The notes: a model not told the origin generated them from the sequence alone. A DNA stretch of 64,000 nucleotides from Paeniglutamicibacter sp. Y32M11 (GCF_019285735.1 NZ_CP079107.1:2170001-2234000); one strand, 5' to 3'. Numbered from the stretch's first letter, positions 8,917 to 17,429 are shown. A program made the numbers and translations.

Positions 8917-8947
8917 GATACCCAGCGTACCTGATACGCTGGGTATC
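8917..8947. promoter_or_regulatory. Perfect palindromic operator in the divergent thiolase/TetR promoter
   Basis: Arms GATACCCAGCGTA and TACGCTGGGTATC (13 nt each) are exact inverted repeats around a 5-nt spacer CCTGA. The right arm ends one base before the GTG start of the TetR gene and contains TACGCT 7 nt before it, a plausible -10 for a leaderless transcript. The symmetrical copy supplies TACGCT on the other strand. Occupancy should therefore block both directions. Confidence 0.8.
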
Positions 8948-9655
8948 GTGAACAACCTGCAAGCCTCAAACGCCCCAGCAACCACACCGGATTCAGCCGG
9001 TGATGGTCGCTCTGCCCGCTGGGACAGCCACCGTGCCGCTCGGCGTCTGGAGCTGATCAAGCTGGCGCGACGCACCATCCACCTGCTGGGTCCCGGCGCG
9101 TCGATGGAAGACATTGCCGCCGCGGCCAACACCTCGAAGTCGGTCTTTTACCGCTATTTCGGTGACAAGGAGGGATTGCGTGCGGCCCTGGGTGAATACG
9201 TCATCACCAACTTCCGCGCCCAGGTCATCGCCGCCGGGCGCAGCTCATCGGGGGAAAGCGAAGCACTGCACGCCATGGTGCTCGCCTACCTGCAGATGGC
9301 TTCCACCTCACCGAACATCTACTTCTTTGTCACCGCGGTACCCTCCGCCGACATCCTGACCAACCCCAGTGCCGAGCTGGAACCCGATAGCGGGGCGAAC
9401 GCATTGAACAACTTCTTTGATGAGCTCACCGCCATGATGCGTACCCGAATGCATTCCTATATGGGTATCCCGGAGGGTCACACGGCATCCGCGGCACTAG
9501 AACTCTGGCCACGCGCGTCGATCGGCATGGTCAGGGCCGCCGGTGAACTGTGGCTCCGGGCGCCGGCGGGCAGTCAGCGTCCGTCCATTCAGGAATTAGC
9601 CACCGCCATCACCGCGTGGTTAACCCATGGAGTGACCCACCAACCGCCCGGTTAA
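8948..9655 (+). CDS. TetR/AcrR family transcriptional regulator of the lipid cluster
   Basis: This 235-residue protein has an N-terminal helix-turn-helix at about residues 40-85 (SMEDIAAAANTSKSVFYRYF followed by GDKEGLRAALGEY), the TetR signature, and a helical ligand-binding C-domain. The GTG start follows the palindrome directly. Being divergent from thiolase-FabG4-MaoC and upstream of an acyl-CoA oxidase, it probably senses an acyl-CoA and represses both sides; the ligand is inferred only. Confidence 0.88.
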   Translation: MNNLQASNAPATTPDSAGDGRSARWDSHRAARRLELIKLARRTIHLLGPGASMEDIAAAANTSKSVFYRYFGDKEGLRAALGEYVITNFRAQVIAAGRSSSGESEALHAMVLAYLQMASTSPNIYFFVTAVPSADILTNPSAELEPDSGANALNNFFDELTAMMRTRMHSYMGIPEGHTASAALELWPRASIGMVRAAGELWLRAPAGSQRPSIQELATAITAWLTHGVTHQPPG

Positions 9656-9737
9656 TTTCCTGGCCCCACGATTTTTTGTTTGTCCCCTTCGTTGATCCAT
9701 CCCCGCAGCATCTCCCGATCGAAAGGCAGAAACGCCC

Positions 9738-11819
9738 GTGAGCACCGAACAACTTTCCGCAGAAACCACCAACGTGAGCATCGATGTTGCAGCCCTCGGC
9801 GAGCAACTGCTGGGCAACTGGGCCGCAATCCGCAAAGAAGCCCGCGCACTGGCCGGTTCCGAGGCCCTGCGTGGCACCCCGGGACTGAGCATGGACGATC
9901 ACCGCGATCGTGTTTTTGCCCAGCTCCAAGAGCTAGTCAACGCCAAGTCCGTCCACCGCGCCTTCCCCAAGCACCTCGGCGGGGAAGATAATCACGGTGG
10001 ATCCATCGCCAGCTTTGAAGAACTTGTCACCGCAGATCCCTCCCTGCAGATCAAGGCCGGCGTGCAGTGGGGTCTCTTCGGCTGCGCGGTGCTCCACCTT
10101 GGCACCGAAGAGCACCACAATAAGTGGCTGCCGGGCATCATGTCCCTGGAGATCCCCGGTGCCTTCGCCATGACAGAGATCGGACATGGATCCGATGTGG
10201 CCTCCATCGGCACCACCGCTACTTACGATGTGGCGGCGCAGGAATTTGTCATCAACACGCCGTTCAAGGCCGCATGGAAGGAATACTTGGGCAATGCCGG
10301 TGTGCACGGCAAGGCAGCCGTGGTCTTCGCCCAACTGATCACCAAGGGAGTTAATCACGGCGTTCATGCCTTCTACACGGACATTCGTGATGAGAACGGA
10401 TTCCTGCCCGGTGTCGGCGGCCTCGACGACGGGCTGAAGGGCGGACTCAACGGCATCGACAACGGTCGGTTGCACTTCGACAATGTCCGCATCCCGCGCA
10501 CCCATTTGCTCAACCGCTACGGAAACGTCACCGAGGACGGCACCTACTCCTCCCCCATCCACTCCCCGGGCCGGCGCTTCTTCACCATGCTCGGCACTCT
10601 GGTCCAGGGCCGTGTATCGCTGGACGGTGCGGCCACCGCCGCCTCGAAGATCGCCCTGCAGATTGCCGTGACCTACGGTAATCAGCGCCGCCAGTTTAAC
10701 GCCTCCTCGGACACCCACGAGGAAACGATCATGGACTACCAGCGCCACCAGCGCCGGTTGCTCCCCCGACTGGCGCGCACCTACGCGTCATCCTTCGCCC
10801 ACGAGGAATTGCTGGAGAAGTTCGACGGCGTGTTCTCCGGAGCCACCGACACCGACGCGGATCGTCAGGATCTTGAGACGCTGGCCGCGGCACTCAAGCC
10901 GCTGAGCACCTGGGATGCACTCGACACGCTGCAGGAAGCCCGCGAGGCCTGCGGCGGTTCCGGCTTCATTGCAGAAAACCGTTTCACCGCCCTGCGCGCG
11001 GACCTGGACATCTACGTCACCTTCGAGGGTGATAACAACATCCTGCTGCAGCTGGTGGGCAAACGCCTGCTGACCGACTACGGCCAGGAGTTCCGCCAAC
11101 TTAACGCCGGCGTCCTGGCCCGCTACGTGGTGAAGCAGGCAGAAAACGTGGCACTGCACCGCACCGGGCTGCGCTCGGTCGGCCAGTTCATCGCCGATAC
11201 CGGGAACGAGCGCAAGAGCGCGAACTTCTTCAAGGACGAGGCCAACCAGCGGGCGCTGCTCACCGACCGGATCAACACCATGGTCGCCGAGATCGCCGAT
11301 GCCCTGCGTGGGGTCAACCCCAAGGACCGTGCCGCCTCGGCCGCTGCCTTCAACGAAAAGCAGGATGCGCTCATCGCTGCGGCCCGCGCGCACGGCGAAC
11401 TGCTGCGCTGGGAGGCCTTCACTCGCGCCCTGGCCAAGACTCCGGATGCCGGTACCCGTACCGTGCTGACCTGGCTGCGTGATATCTACGCGCTATCACT
11501 GATCGAGGAGAACCTCGGCTGGTACCTGATGAACGGACGCCTCTCGATGCAGCGGGCTCGTACGCTGAGCGGCTACATCAATATCCTGCTGGCTCGGGTG
11601 CGCCCGCACGCCCAGGATCTGGTGGACGCCTTCGGTTACGGCCCGGAGCACCTGCGGGCCACCATCGCCAACGGTGGCGAAGCCGAGCGCCAGGACGAGG
11701 CTCAGGAGTACTACCGCAAGCTGCGTGCCAGCGCGGATGCGCCGCTGGATGAAAAGGTGTTGATCGCCCGCGAAAAGGCGGCCAAGAAGATGGCACACGA
11801 GCCGACTGCCAAGAAGTAG
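9738..11819 (+). CDS. Acyl-CoA oxidase/dehydrogenase family enzyme
   Basis: This 693-residue protein resembles acyl-CoA oxidases in length and motifs: AMTEIGHGSDV (flavin/substrate loop), GNQRRQF, ACGGSGFIAENR, and EGDNNILLQLVGKRLL with the expected catalytic Glu. The family introduces the 2,3-double bond of acyl-CoA, passing electrons to oxygen or ETF. It starts at a GTG, 82 nt after the TetR gene, and may be co-transcribed with it. A strong hairpin follows. Confidence 0.88.
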   Translation: MSTEQLSAETTNVSIDVAALGEQLLGNWAAIRKEARALAGSEALRGTPGLSMDDHRDRVFAQLQELVNAKSVHRAFPKHLGGEDNHGGSIASFEELVTADPSLQIKAGVQWGLFGCAVLHLGTEEHHNKWLPGIMSLEIPGAFAMTEIGHGSDVASIGTTATYDVAAQEFVINTPFKAAWKEYLGNAGVHGKAAVVFAQLITKGVNHGVHAFYTDIRDENGFLPGVGGLDDGLKGGLNGIDNGRLHFDNVRIPRTHLLNRYGNVTEDGTYSSPIHSPGRRFFTMLGTLVQGRVSLDGAATAASKIALQIAVTYGNQRRQFNASSDTHEETIMDYQRHQRRLLPRLARTYASSFAHEELLEKFDGVFSGATDTDADRQDLETLAAALKPLSTWDALDTLQEAREACGGSGFIAENRFTALRADLDIYVTFEGDNNILLQLVGKRLLTDYGQEFRQLNAGVLARYVVKQAENVALHRTGLRSVGQFIADTGNERKSANFFKDEANQRALLTDRINTMVAEIADALRGVNPKDRAASAAAFNEKQDALIAAARAHGELLRWEAFTRALAKTPDAGTRTVLTWLRDIYALSLIEENLGWYLMNGRLSMQRARTLSGYINILLARVRPHAQDLVDAFGYGPEHLRATIANGGEAERQDEAQEYYRKLRASADAPLDEKVLIAREKAAKKMAHEPTAKK

Positions 11820-11837
11820 TCACTCCGTCACACCAAG

Positions 11838-11899
11838 AGCTGGGGGCGCGCTGGTTTGGTGGGTTAACACCTACCGAACCACCGCGCCCCCAGCTTCTC
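11838..11899 (+). terminator. Intrinsic terminator after acyl-CoA oxidase gene
   Basis: The outer arms AGCTGGGGGCGC and GCGCCCCCAGCT are perfectly complementary, with a secondary stem inside the loop, and are followed by TCTCTTTT. It lies between convergent genes and could act in both directions. Confidence 0.8.
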
Positions 11900-11922
11900 T
11901 TTTAGGGAAATCGACCTGCTCC

Positions 11923-12567
11923 TTACCGGATGATTCGGTCACCGAAGCTCGCGGCGCCGGGCCCGGTCAGTGAATTTCGCGTGGCAACACGCCCAGAGAC
12001 CGCCAGAAGTAGGCTGAGCGCGGAGCCGCGGACCTCCGGTCCACTCCCGTGCACGAGATCGATATCCGTGGCAGCCAGCGTGTACCCCCGTGCCAATTCC
12101 CTGCCTCCGCCGAGCTTGGCGCTGGTTGCCAGCTGATAGCGCAGCGCCGTGGCCACGTGTTCAACCGGGTAATCACGAACGATGCCCAGTGGCACACGGA
12201 TGTCTTCCCCATGGACAAATGCCTCAACCAATCTGGTGGCGAGGTGTGCCGGCGGGGTGCGGGTGAAATCGAGAATCTCTTGGAAGGCGGTCAAGGTCGC
12301 CGAGGGATTCTCGCCTCGTTCCTTGGACACCCCACGAGCGTTGTCCTCATCAAAATCGAATCTAGCCAGAGCCATTCGCCGCACGAAGCCCCATCGAGTG
12401 GTCCTGGCACTGTCAATCAGGTGCGCCACCACGTCGTGCACGTCCCAGCCCTCACACAGCGAGGTGACGCGCCAGCCTTCGGCCGTTAGCGATCGAACAT
12501 CGTGGAGTAGGGCTCGGCGTTCGGCGTGGACTACCGGCCAAATCACGGAGCTAGATTGGGACACCAT
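11923..12567 (-). CDS. Maleylpyruvate isomerase family mycothiol-dependent enzyme
   Basis: This 214-residue DinB/MDMPI-fold protein has an N-terminal four-helix region with SLCEGWDVHDVVAHL, carrying the His that binds metal in the family, and EAFVHGEDIRVPLG with the second and third metal ligands. Members use mycothiol for isomerisation or conjugation reactions; the actual substrate is unknown. The C-terminal part (from about 140) matches the SCP2-like MDMPI C domain. ATG 12567 is preferred; the frame is open 12 codons further up. mshA at 4 kb is consistent with mycothiol being available. Confidence 0.8.
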   Translation of the reverse strand: MVSQSSSVIWPVVHAERRALLHDVRSLTAEGWRVTSLCEGWDVHDVVAHLIDSARTTRWGFVRRMALARFDFDEDNARGVSKERGENPSATLTAFQEILDFTRTPPAHLATRLVEAFVHGEDIRVPLGIVRDYPVEHVATALRYQLATSAKLGGGRELARGYTLAATDIDLVHGSGPEVRGSALSLLLAVSGRVATRNSLTGPGAASFGDRIIR

Positions 12568-12710
12568 AGACCCAACCCAAGCATCTCGGGGGCACGGGGG
12601 CAATAAATTAGGTGTTCATGCGGTGCCCAACATCCCGCAAGAGGTTCGCCACGCAGCTCATGTCGCATAGAATTGTTGCAAACCGGCTGATGAAAGGGCC
12701 TTACTCCCTC

Positions 12711-13523
12711 ATGACGAAGAACTCTATTTTTTCCCGCCTTTTCCGCATTGGAAAGTCCAACGCCAATGCGGCATTGGATGCCTTGGAAGATCCGCAGAAG
12801 ATGCTGGATCAGCAGGTTCGCGACTACAGCAACAACATCGCAGAAGCCGAAACCGCCGTCGCTCAGACGATTGGGAACCTGCGCATGATGGAGGAAGACC
12901 ACACGATCGCCCTAACCGAGGCCAAGGAGTGGGGCGCCAAGGCACTGGCCGCATCCAATAAGGCGGAGGAATTTGCGGCATCGGGTGACGGCGCAAATGC
13001 CGAGAAGTTTAACAAGTTGGCGACGTTGGCCATTCAGCGTCAAATGGCAAGTGAAAAGAAGGCTTCTTCCACCGCGCCGAGCATCGAGTCGCAGCGCAAG
13101 ATTGTGGAGCAGCTCAAGACCGGTCTGACCACCATGTCAACCAAGCGCCAGGAACTGGTCTCGAAGCGTGATGAGCTGGTGGCTCGTGCCCGCAACGCCA
13201 AGACTCAGGGCCAAATGATGGATGCCGTAAAGGCCCTGGACATGAGTGATCCGACATCGGAGATTGGGCGCTTCGAGTCCAAGATTCGTTCGGATGAAGC
13301 CCGCGTGCGTGGTGCTGCGGAACTGGCGTCTTCCTCCCTGGACGCCCAGTTCGCCTCCCTTGAGGATTTGGGTGAGAGCACCGAGGTTGAGGCGCGTTTG
13401 GCCCTGATGAAGGGACAGAAGAACGTGCTGGAAGAGGCACCCGCCGCAGACGCCCTCGAAGAGGCACCGCAGCCTTCGGAGATCGAGGCTCGGCTGGCAG
13501 CACTGAAGGCCAAAAATCAGTAA
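12711..13523 (+). CDS. PspA/IM30 family protein
   Basis: This 270-residue, largely coiled-coil protein has the PspA/IM30 pattern: IFSRLFRIGKSNANAALDAL at the N-terminus (amphipathic membrane-contact helix), then DPQKMLDQQVRDY and long heptad-rich helices to about residue 220. The acidic Ala/Glu-rich tail (about 225-262) is unlike the E. coli protein. The family stabilises the inner membrane under envelope stress. The start at 12711 is chosen because the upstream 33 codons are not PspA-like; AAAGGG lies 11-12 nt upstream. Confidence 0.9.
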   Translation: MTKNSIFSRLFRIGKSNANAALDALEDPQKMLDQQVRDYSNNIAEAETAVAQTIGNLRMMEEDHTIALTEAKEWGAKALAASNKAEEFAASGDGANAEKFNKLATLAIQRQMASEKKASSTAPSIESQRKIVEQLKTGLTTMSTKRQELVSKRDELVARARNAKTQGQMMDAVKALDMSDPTSEIGRFESKIRSDEARVRGAAELASSSLDAQFASLEDLGESTEVEARLALMKGQKNVLEEAPAADALEEAPQPSEIEARLAALKAKNQ

Positions 13524-13563
13524 TACTGTGAAATAACGGTTGCCCCCGGCGGGTAACACTGGT

Positions 13564-13590
13564 GGCGGATACGAGTACCTCGTATCCGCC
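13564..13590 (+). terminator. Hairpin between convergent pspA-like gene and trpS
   Basis: Twelve-base arms beginning GGCGGATACGAG are perfectly paired across a 3-nt loop. The T-tract is poor (GCTGCTGTCTTT), so terminator function is likely but not certain. Confidence 0.6.
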
Positions 13591-13650
13591 GCTGCTGTCT
13601 TTCGGGGGTGCCGGGGCAATTGAAGTCTCTTCCGGCCTCCCGCCAGCTCT

Positions 13651-14736
13651 TCAGTAGTAGGTCTTCATGGCCTTTCTGACTTCTTCTAGGGTCAGCTCGG
13701 CGACATCATTGGCACGTTCATTGCCGGCCCGCAGGACATCACGGAGGTAACCCGGGTCTTTTGCCAGTTCGATCCGCCGCGCCCTGATTGGCGCCAGATG
13801 CTCGTTAACCGCGTCGATGACCAGAGATTTCAGGGCGCCCGAACCAGAGGAGCCGAGCTCTTCGGCAACCTCGTGTGGGTCTTTGCCCTGACACAGCGCA
13901 GCGAGCAAAACAAGGCTGGAGACTTCCGGCCGGTGCTCGGGGTCGTAGGAAATCTTCCGAAGGGAATCCGTTTTAGCGCCACGTATCAGGCGAGCAGTTG
14001 TATCGGCATCATCCGCCAACGCCACCGCGTTACCGCGGCTCTTGCTCATCTTTCCGCCGTCGGTGCCCAACAGCAGTGGAGCGGCGGAGAGTAAGGCGGC
14101 AGGTTCGGCGAAGATCCTCTGTTCCGAGGCATAACGGGTGTTAAACCGCCGCGCGATGGTGCGCGTGAGTTCAAGGTGCGGCAGCTGATCTTTGCCGACC
14201 GGCACCACATTGGCCTTACAGAACAAGATGTCGGCTGCCTGATGCACCGGATAGGTGAACATAAGACCGCTGACCGAGGACTGCTTCGAATGCGTTATCT
14301 CATCCTTAACGGTGGGATTGCGTTCTAATTCCGCGACCGAGACCAGAGAGAGGAACGGGAGTAGTAATTGGTTGAGGGCAGCGATGGCGCTGTGCGTGAA
14401 AATGGTGGTGCATAGTGGATCGATACCCACCGCCAAGTAGTCCAAAACCAATCCGTGGACGGCCGGTTCGAGGTTTTTGGCCACGTCCCGGTCTGTCAGT
14501 ACCTGGTAGTCGGCGATCAGGACAAAGGACTCAACACCGAGGTTTTGTAGTCGGACACGATTCTGCAGCGTGCCGAAATAGTGGCCGAGGTGCAATGACC
14601 CCGTCGGTCGATCGCCGGTGAGGACCCGGAAACGCTCGGGATGATCCCGAAGCTGGTGTTCGAGCGATGATCCCTGCTCCGCAGCCGGATCCGTGCTGAG
14701 CATTGATAATGGTGGGGATAGCTGGTGATCGTGCAT
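13651..14736 (-). CDS. trpS: Tryptophanyl-tRNA synthetase
   Basis: This 361-residue class I synthetase has the HIGH-type motif PTGSLHLGHY (His49, His52) and KMSKS at residues 229-233. It charges tRNA-Trp with tryptophan. ATG 14736 has AGGAG 7 nt upstream; the same frame is open to a GTG at 14907, but that part overlaps the leader peptide and attenuator. The gene has a 5' leader of about 165 nt with a Trp-rich peptide and alternative hairpins, so its expression is very probably set by charged tRNA-Trp supply. Confidence 0.95.
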   Translation of the reverse strand: MHDHQLSPPLSMLSTDPAAEQGSSLEHQLRDHPERFRVLTGDRPTGSLHLGHYFGTLQNRVRLQNLGVESFVLIADYQVLTDRDVAKNLEPAVHGLVLDYLAVGIDPLCTTIFTHSAIAALNQLLLPFLSLVSVAELERNPTVKDEITHSKQSSVSGLMFTYPVHQAADILFCKANVVPVGKDQLPHLELTRTIARRFNTRYASEQRIFAEPAALLSAAPLLLGTDGGKMSKSRGNAVALADDADTTARLIRGAKTDSLRKISYDPEHRPEVSSLVLLAALCQGKDPHEVAEELGSSGSGALKSLVIDAVNEHLAPIRARRIELAKDPGYLRDVLRAGNERANDVAELTLEEVRKAMKTYY

Positions 14737-14807
14737 GTGGTGCTCCTGATGGCTGGAGGATGACACCGTCCGCGTGGATTGGCACCATACCCCTTGCTTT
14801 GGGGCAC

Positions 14808-14833
14808 AAAAAAGACCGTCCATGCGAACGGCC
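14808..14833 (-). terminator. Attenuator terminator (3:4 hairpin) in the trpS leader
   Basis: On the minus strand GGCCGT (14828-14833) pairs with ACGGTC (14814-14819, one G-U), followed directly by six T residues (14808-14813). It lies 72 nt before the trpS start, where a terminator makes sense only as a conditional attenuator. GGCCGTTC can alternatively pair with GAACCGCC upstream. Confidence 0.8.
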
Positions 14834-14851
14834 TGATTTCTAACACGAAAA

Positions 14852-14878
14852 GGGGCGGTTCCTAGTTGGAACGCCACC
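14852..14878 (-). promoter_or_regulatory. Anti-antiterminator (1:2) hairpin overlapping the Trp codons
   Basis: GGTGGCGTTCC (14868-14878) can pair with GGAACCGCC (14854-14862) with one bulge. The first arm contains most of the tandem TGG codons; the second arm is the strand that would otherwise pair with the 5' arm of the terminator (7 of 8 pairs with GGCCGTTC). This is the arrangement of ribosome-mediated attenuators. Confidence 0.75.
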
Positions 14879-14903
14879 AAGCAAAACTCCGTGAATTGAT
14901 CAT
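14862..14903 (-). CDS. trpS leader peptide (13 aa, tandem Trp codons)
   Basis: An ATG at 14903 opens a 13-codon frame, MINSRSFAWWRSN, ending in TAG at 14862-14864. Trp codons 9 and 10 are adjacent (14874-14879) and lie inside arm 1 of the leader hairpin; the stop codon touches arm 2. A TAGCAT hexamer sits 6 nt upstream, suggesting a leaderless start. It is too short for usual gene calling. Its role would be to sense tryptophanyl-tRNA supply by ribosome stalling rather than to make a functional peptide. Confidence 0.8.
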   Translation of the reverse strand: MINSRSFAWWRSN

Positions 14904-15038
14904 GCACTCATGCTACAACCTTTCCCTAGCCAATCCTGCACCTCACGGGGGCCTTGTTCTGGCCACGAAGTGTGGTTGATCCCATGCACCGACGCGGTAG
15001 CGTGCTCCCGGGGCACGCCCGGTAGACTTGATGGCGAC

Positions 15039-16553
15039 ATGACTGAGAAATTTCCTGAGGCCGATCTGGTCAACAACGACGATCTTTTCACCGCTGCCGA
15101 GCTCGAGGCCGCCATCAAGGTGCTGGGTTTGGTTCACCGGCTAGAACCGGAAGACGAGCGTCACATCGCCGTGCGCCGAGCCACCGGAAAGATGTTTAAG
15201 TCCGCCAAACGACACCGCAAGAACGAAAAGCGCTCGGCCATCAACGCCGCCGATCGCGCGGTTGTTGAGCGGACCGCCACCGGCTCCCCCCAGCGCCTGG
15301 ATGATGAGACCTTGGGGCTGGATCTGAGCACCCCGACCGATGAGCACACGGCCGGTGAGTACATCAAGCCGCGTGGTTGCTACATTTGCAAGAAGCGCTA
15401 CACCACGGTGGATGCCTTCCACCATTACCTGTGCCCCGAGTGTGCTGCAGCCGGCCGCGAACGCCGTGACGCCCGCGCCGACTTGAGCGGCAAGCGTGCC
15501 CTGCTCACCGGTGGCCGAGCCAAGATTGGCATGCACATCGCCCTGCGTTTGCTGCGCGATGGTGCCCACACCACCATCACCACGCGCTTCCCGCGCGATG
15601 CTGCCCGGCGTTTTGCCGCGTTGGAGGACTCCGCGGACTGGATTCACCGACTGCGCATCGTGGGTATCGATTTGCGTGATCCCTCCCAGGTCATTTCCCT
15701 CGCCGATCGCATTGCGGCCGAGGGGCCACTGGACATCCTGATTAACAACGCGGCGCAGACCGTCCGACGCACCTCGAACTCGTACCTGCATCTGGTGGAG
15801 TCCGAAACCCAGCCGCTTCCGGCCGAACTTGAATTTGTGGCAGGTGGCCCCGAGGTGTGGGGCGAGGCCAATCCGCCCTCCGAGCATCCGCGCGCCCTGG
15901 CCAGTGCCTTCCGTCTGGAGGACTCAGCGCTGCTGGTTCCGGCGACGAACACGAGCTACGACGCACAAGCGGTGGCCGATCTGGCAATGACAGCAGGTTC
16001 CGCCACGCTGGAGCGGATCGCCGCGGGAACCGCCATCGATGCCGGCGGTCTGGTGCCCGATGTGGTCACCGAGAACTCCTGGACGCAGATCTTGGGAGAT
16101 GTCGACGCGCTGGAAATGCTGGAGGTTCAGCTGTGTAACGTCACCGCCCCGTTCCTGCTGGCCTCGCGCCTGCGCCCGGCGCTGGCGGCAAGCGACGCGC
16201 ACCGCAAGTACATCGTGAACGTCTCGGCCATGGAAGGTCAGTTCTCCCGCCGCTACAAGGGTGCCGGCCATCCGCACACCAATATGGCCAAGGCCTCGCT
16301 GAACATGCTCACACGCACCAGCGCCGAGGAAATGCTGCAGACCGATCGGATCTTGATGTCCGCGGTAGATACCGGCTGGATCACCGATGAGCGGCCACAC
16401 GATTCCAAGGTCCGCATGGTGGCCGAGGGCTGGCATGCGCCGCTGGACTTGATCGACGGCGCGGCGCGGGTTTACCAGCCCATCGTTGACGGGGAACGCG
16501 GCATCGACCTTTACGGTTGCTTCCTGAAGGACTACGAACCCTCCCCCTGGTAG
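15039..16553 (+). CDS. SDR family oxidoreductase with N-terminal zinc-motif region
   Basis: This 504-residue protein has a basic helical N-terminal region (1-110), two CxxC pairs (Cys114/117 and Cys132/135) predicted to bind zinc, and then an SDR Rossmann domain from about residue 150 (LLTGGRAKIGMHIA, INNAAQTVRR). The usual catalytic YxxxK appears as HTNMAK, so the Tyr position is occupied by Thr. I recall this PHTNMAK sequence as typical of a distinct SDR subgroup. The substrate is unknown. The start at 15039 follows TAGACT by about 12 nt. It is divergent from trpS. Confidence 0.8.
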   Translation: MTEKFPEADLVNNDDLFTAAELEAAIKVLGLVHRLEPEDERHIAVRRATGKMFKSAKRHRKNEKRSAINAADRAVVERTATGSPQRLDDETLGLDLSTPTDEHTAGEYIKPRGCYICKKRYTTVDAFHHYLCPECAAAGRERRDARADLSGKRALLTGGRAKIGMHIALRLLRDGAHTTITTRFPRDAARRFAALEDSADWIHRLRIVGIDLRDPSQVISLADRIAAEGPLDILINNAAQTVRRTSNSYLHLVESETQPLPAELEFVAGGPEVWGEANPPSEHPRALASAFRLEDSALLVPATNTSYDAQAVADLAMTAGSATLERIAAGTAIDAGGLVPDVVTENSWTQILGDVDALEMLEVQLCNVTAPFLLASRLRPALAASDAHRKYIVNVSAMEGQFSRRYKGAGHPHTNMAKASLNMLTRTSAEEMLQTDRILMSAVDTGWITDERPHDSKVRMVAEGWHAPLDLIDGAARVYQPIVDGERGIDLYGCFLKDYEPSPW

Positions 16554-16718
16554 ACAGCTCGGCAGCATCACCCAAGGCCCCGCTCGAACCGCAAATAGCC
16601 TGTTGACCATCACAGGCCAGCGGTACGACGGGGCCTTTGCTGTACCCCGGGGCGGAGGCCATCTGGCTGACCCCCTGGATGCCACCACATGGTGTCGGCG
16701 CGCTGAGCGCCGACTCAA

Positions 16719-16752
16719 CTTGCACTGAATGCAACGTTGCACTTAGTGTAAG
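16719..16752. promoter_or_regulatory. 34-bp near-palindromic operator upstream of TetR/MMPL genes
   Basis: The sequence is symmetric about GCAACGTTGC with three mismatched pairs across 17-nt half-sites. It ends 3 nt before the GTG of the TetR gene and includes TAGTGT, 8-9 nt upstream of that start, as a candidate -10. A regulator bound here would block its own leaderless transcript and the downstream exporter gene. Confidence 0.75.
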
Positions 16753-16755
16753 TGG

Positions 16756-17385
16756 GTGAGTCCATCAACACCGGCCGTAGATCGACGTGCCGACATCAAG
16801 AACAAACACCGCCGCGCCATCCTCGGTGCAGCGGCAGCCATCATGCGTGAACGTGAATCCAGTGTGTTCTCCGTTGACGAACTAGCTGCCCGCGCGGACG
16901 TGTCACGCCGAACCGTCTTTAACCACTTTGCCTCCATTGACGACGTGGTGATCGCCGTGTTCGGCATCGAACTCGGCGCCGTCGTGGAGCGGCTTGCCAC
17001 GATCCCCGAGGACCCCGGGTCCTCAATGTTCGAGGACCTGGCCGAAACTGTGCGCTCCACCGATCTCGTGCCGCCCATGGTCTACCTGACCCGCGTGCTG
17101 GGCGGCGACGAACCCGAGCCGACCCCCAAGCAGGCACTGCTGGCCGCCCGGACGTTCACCGAAATCAGTACGGGCCTCGCTGCTGAGATGCAAAGGCGCC
17201 ATCCGGGAGCCAAGGCGCTCCGGATCAACCTGTTGGTCGGATCGCTGACCAGCGGCCTGCTGGTGATCTATCAACAATGGTTCATCGAGTGCGGCGCTTT
17301 TGACACCGTGCAAACCCGCAGTACGTGGACCGAGCTCGTCGAGACTCTCCTCGAATCCCTGAGAAACGGTTTCGGAGCACGCTAA
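16756..17385 (+). CDS. TetR/AcrR family regulator of an MMPL exporter
   Basis: This 209-residue protein has a TetR DNA-binding domain at residues 20-65 (SVDELAARADVSRRTVFNHF) and a helical C-terminal sensor domain. The GTG start lies beside the palindromic operator, with no Shine-Dalgarno. It is 44 nt upstream of the MMPL transporter gene in the same direction, so it is the likely repressor of both; the inducer is unknown. Confidence 0.88.
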   Translation: MSPSTPAVDRRADIKNKHRRAILGAAAAIMRERESSVFSVDELAARADVSRRTVFNHFASIDDVVIAVFGIELGAVVERLATIPEDPGSSMFEDLAETVRSTDLVPPMVYLTRVLGGDEPEPTPKQALLAARTFTEISTGLAAEMQRRHPGAKALRINLLVGSLTSGLLVIYQQWFIECGAFDTVQTRSTWTELVETLLESLRNGFGAR

Positions 17386-17429
17386 CGCGTCCCCATTTTT
17401 TCTCCCGCTTGACCAATTTGAAGGACATC

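Noticed and set aside
13651-14907. A longer trpS beginning at GTG 14907
   Set aside because: The extra codons overlap the leader peptide and terminator; ATG 14736 has a good AGGAG.
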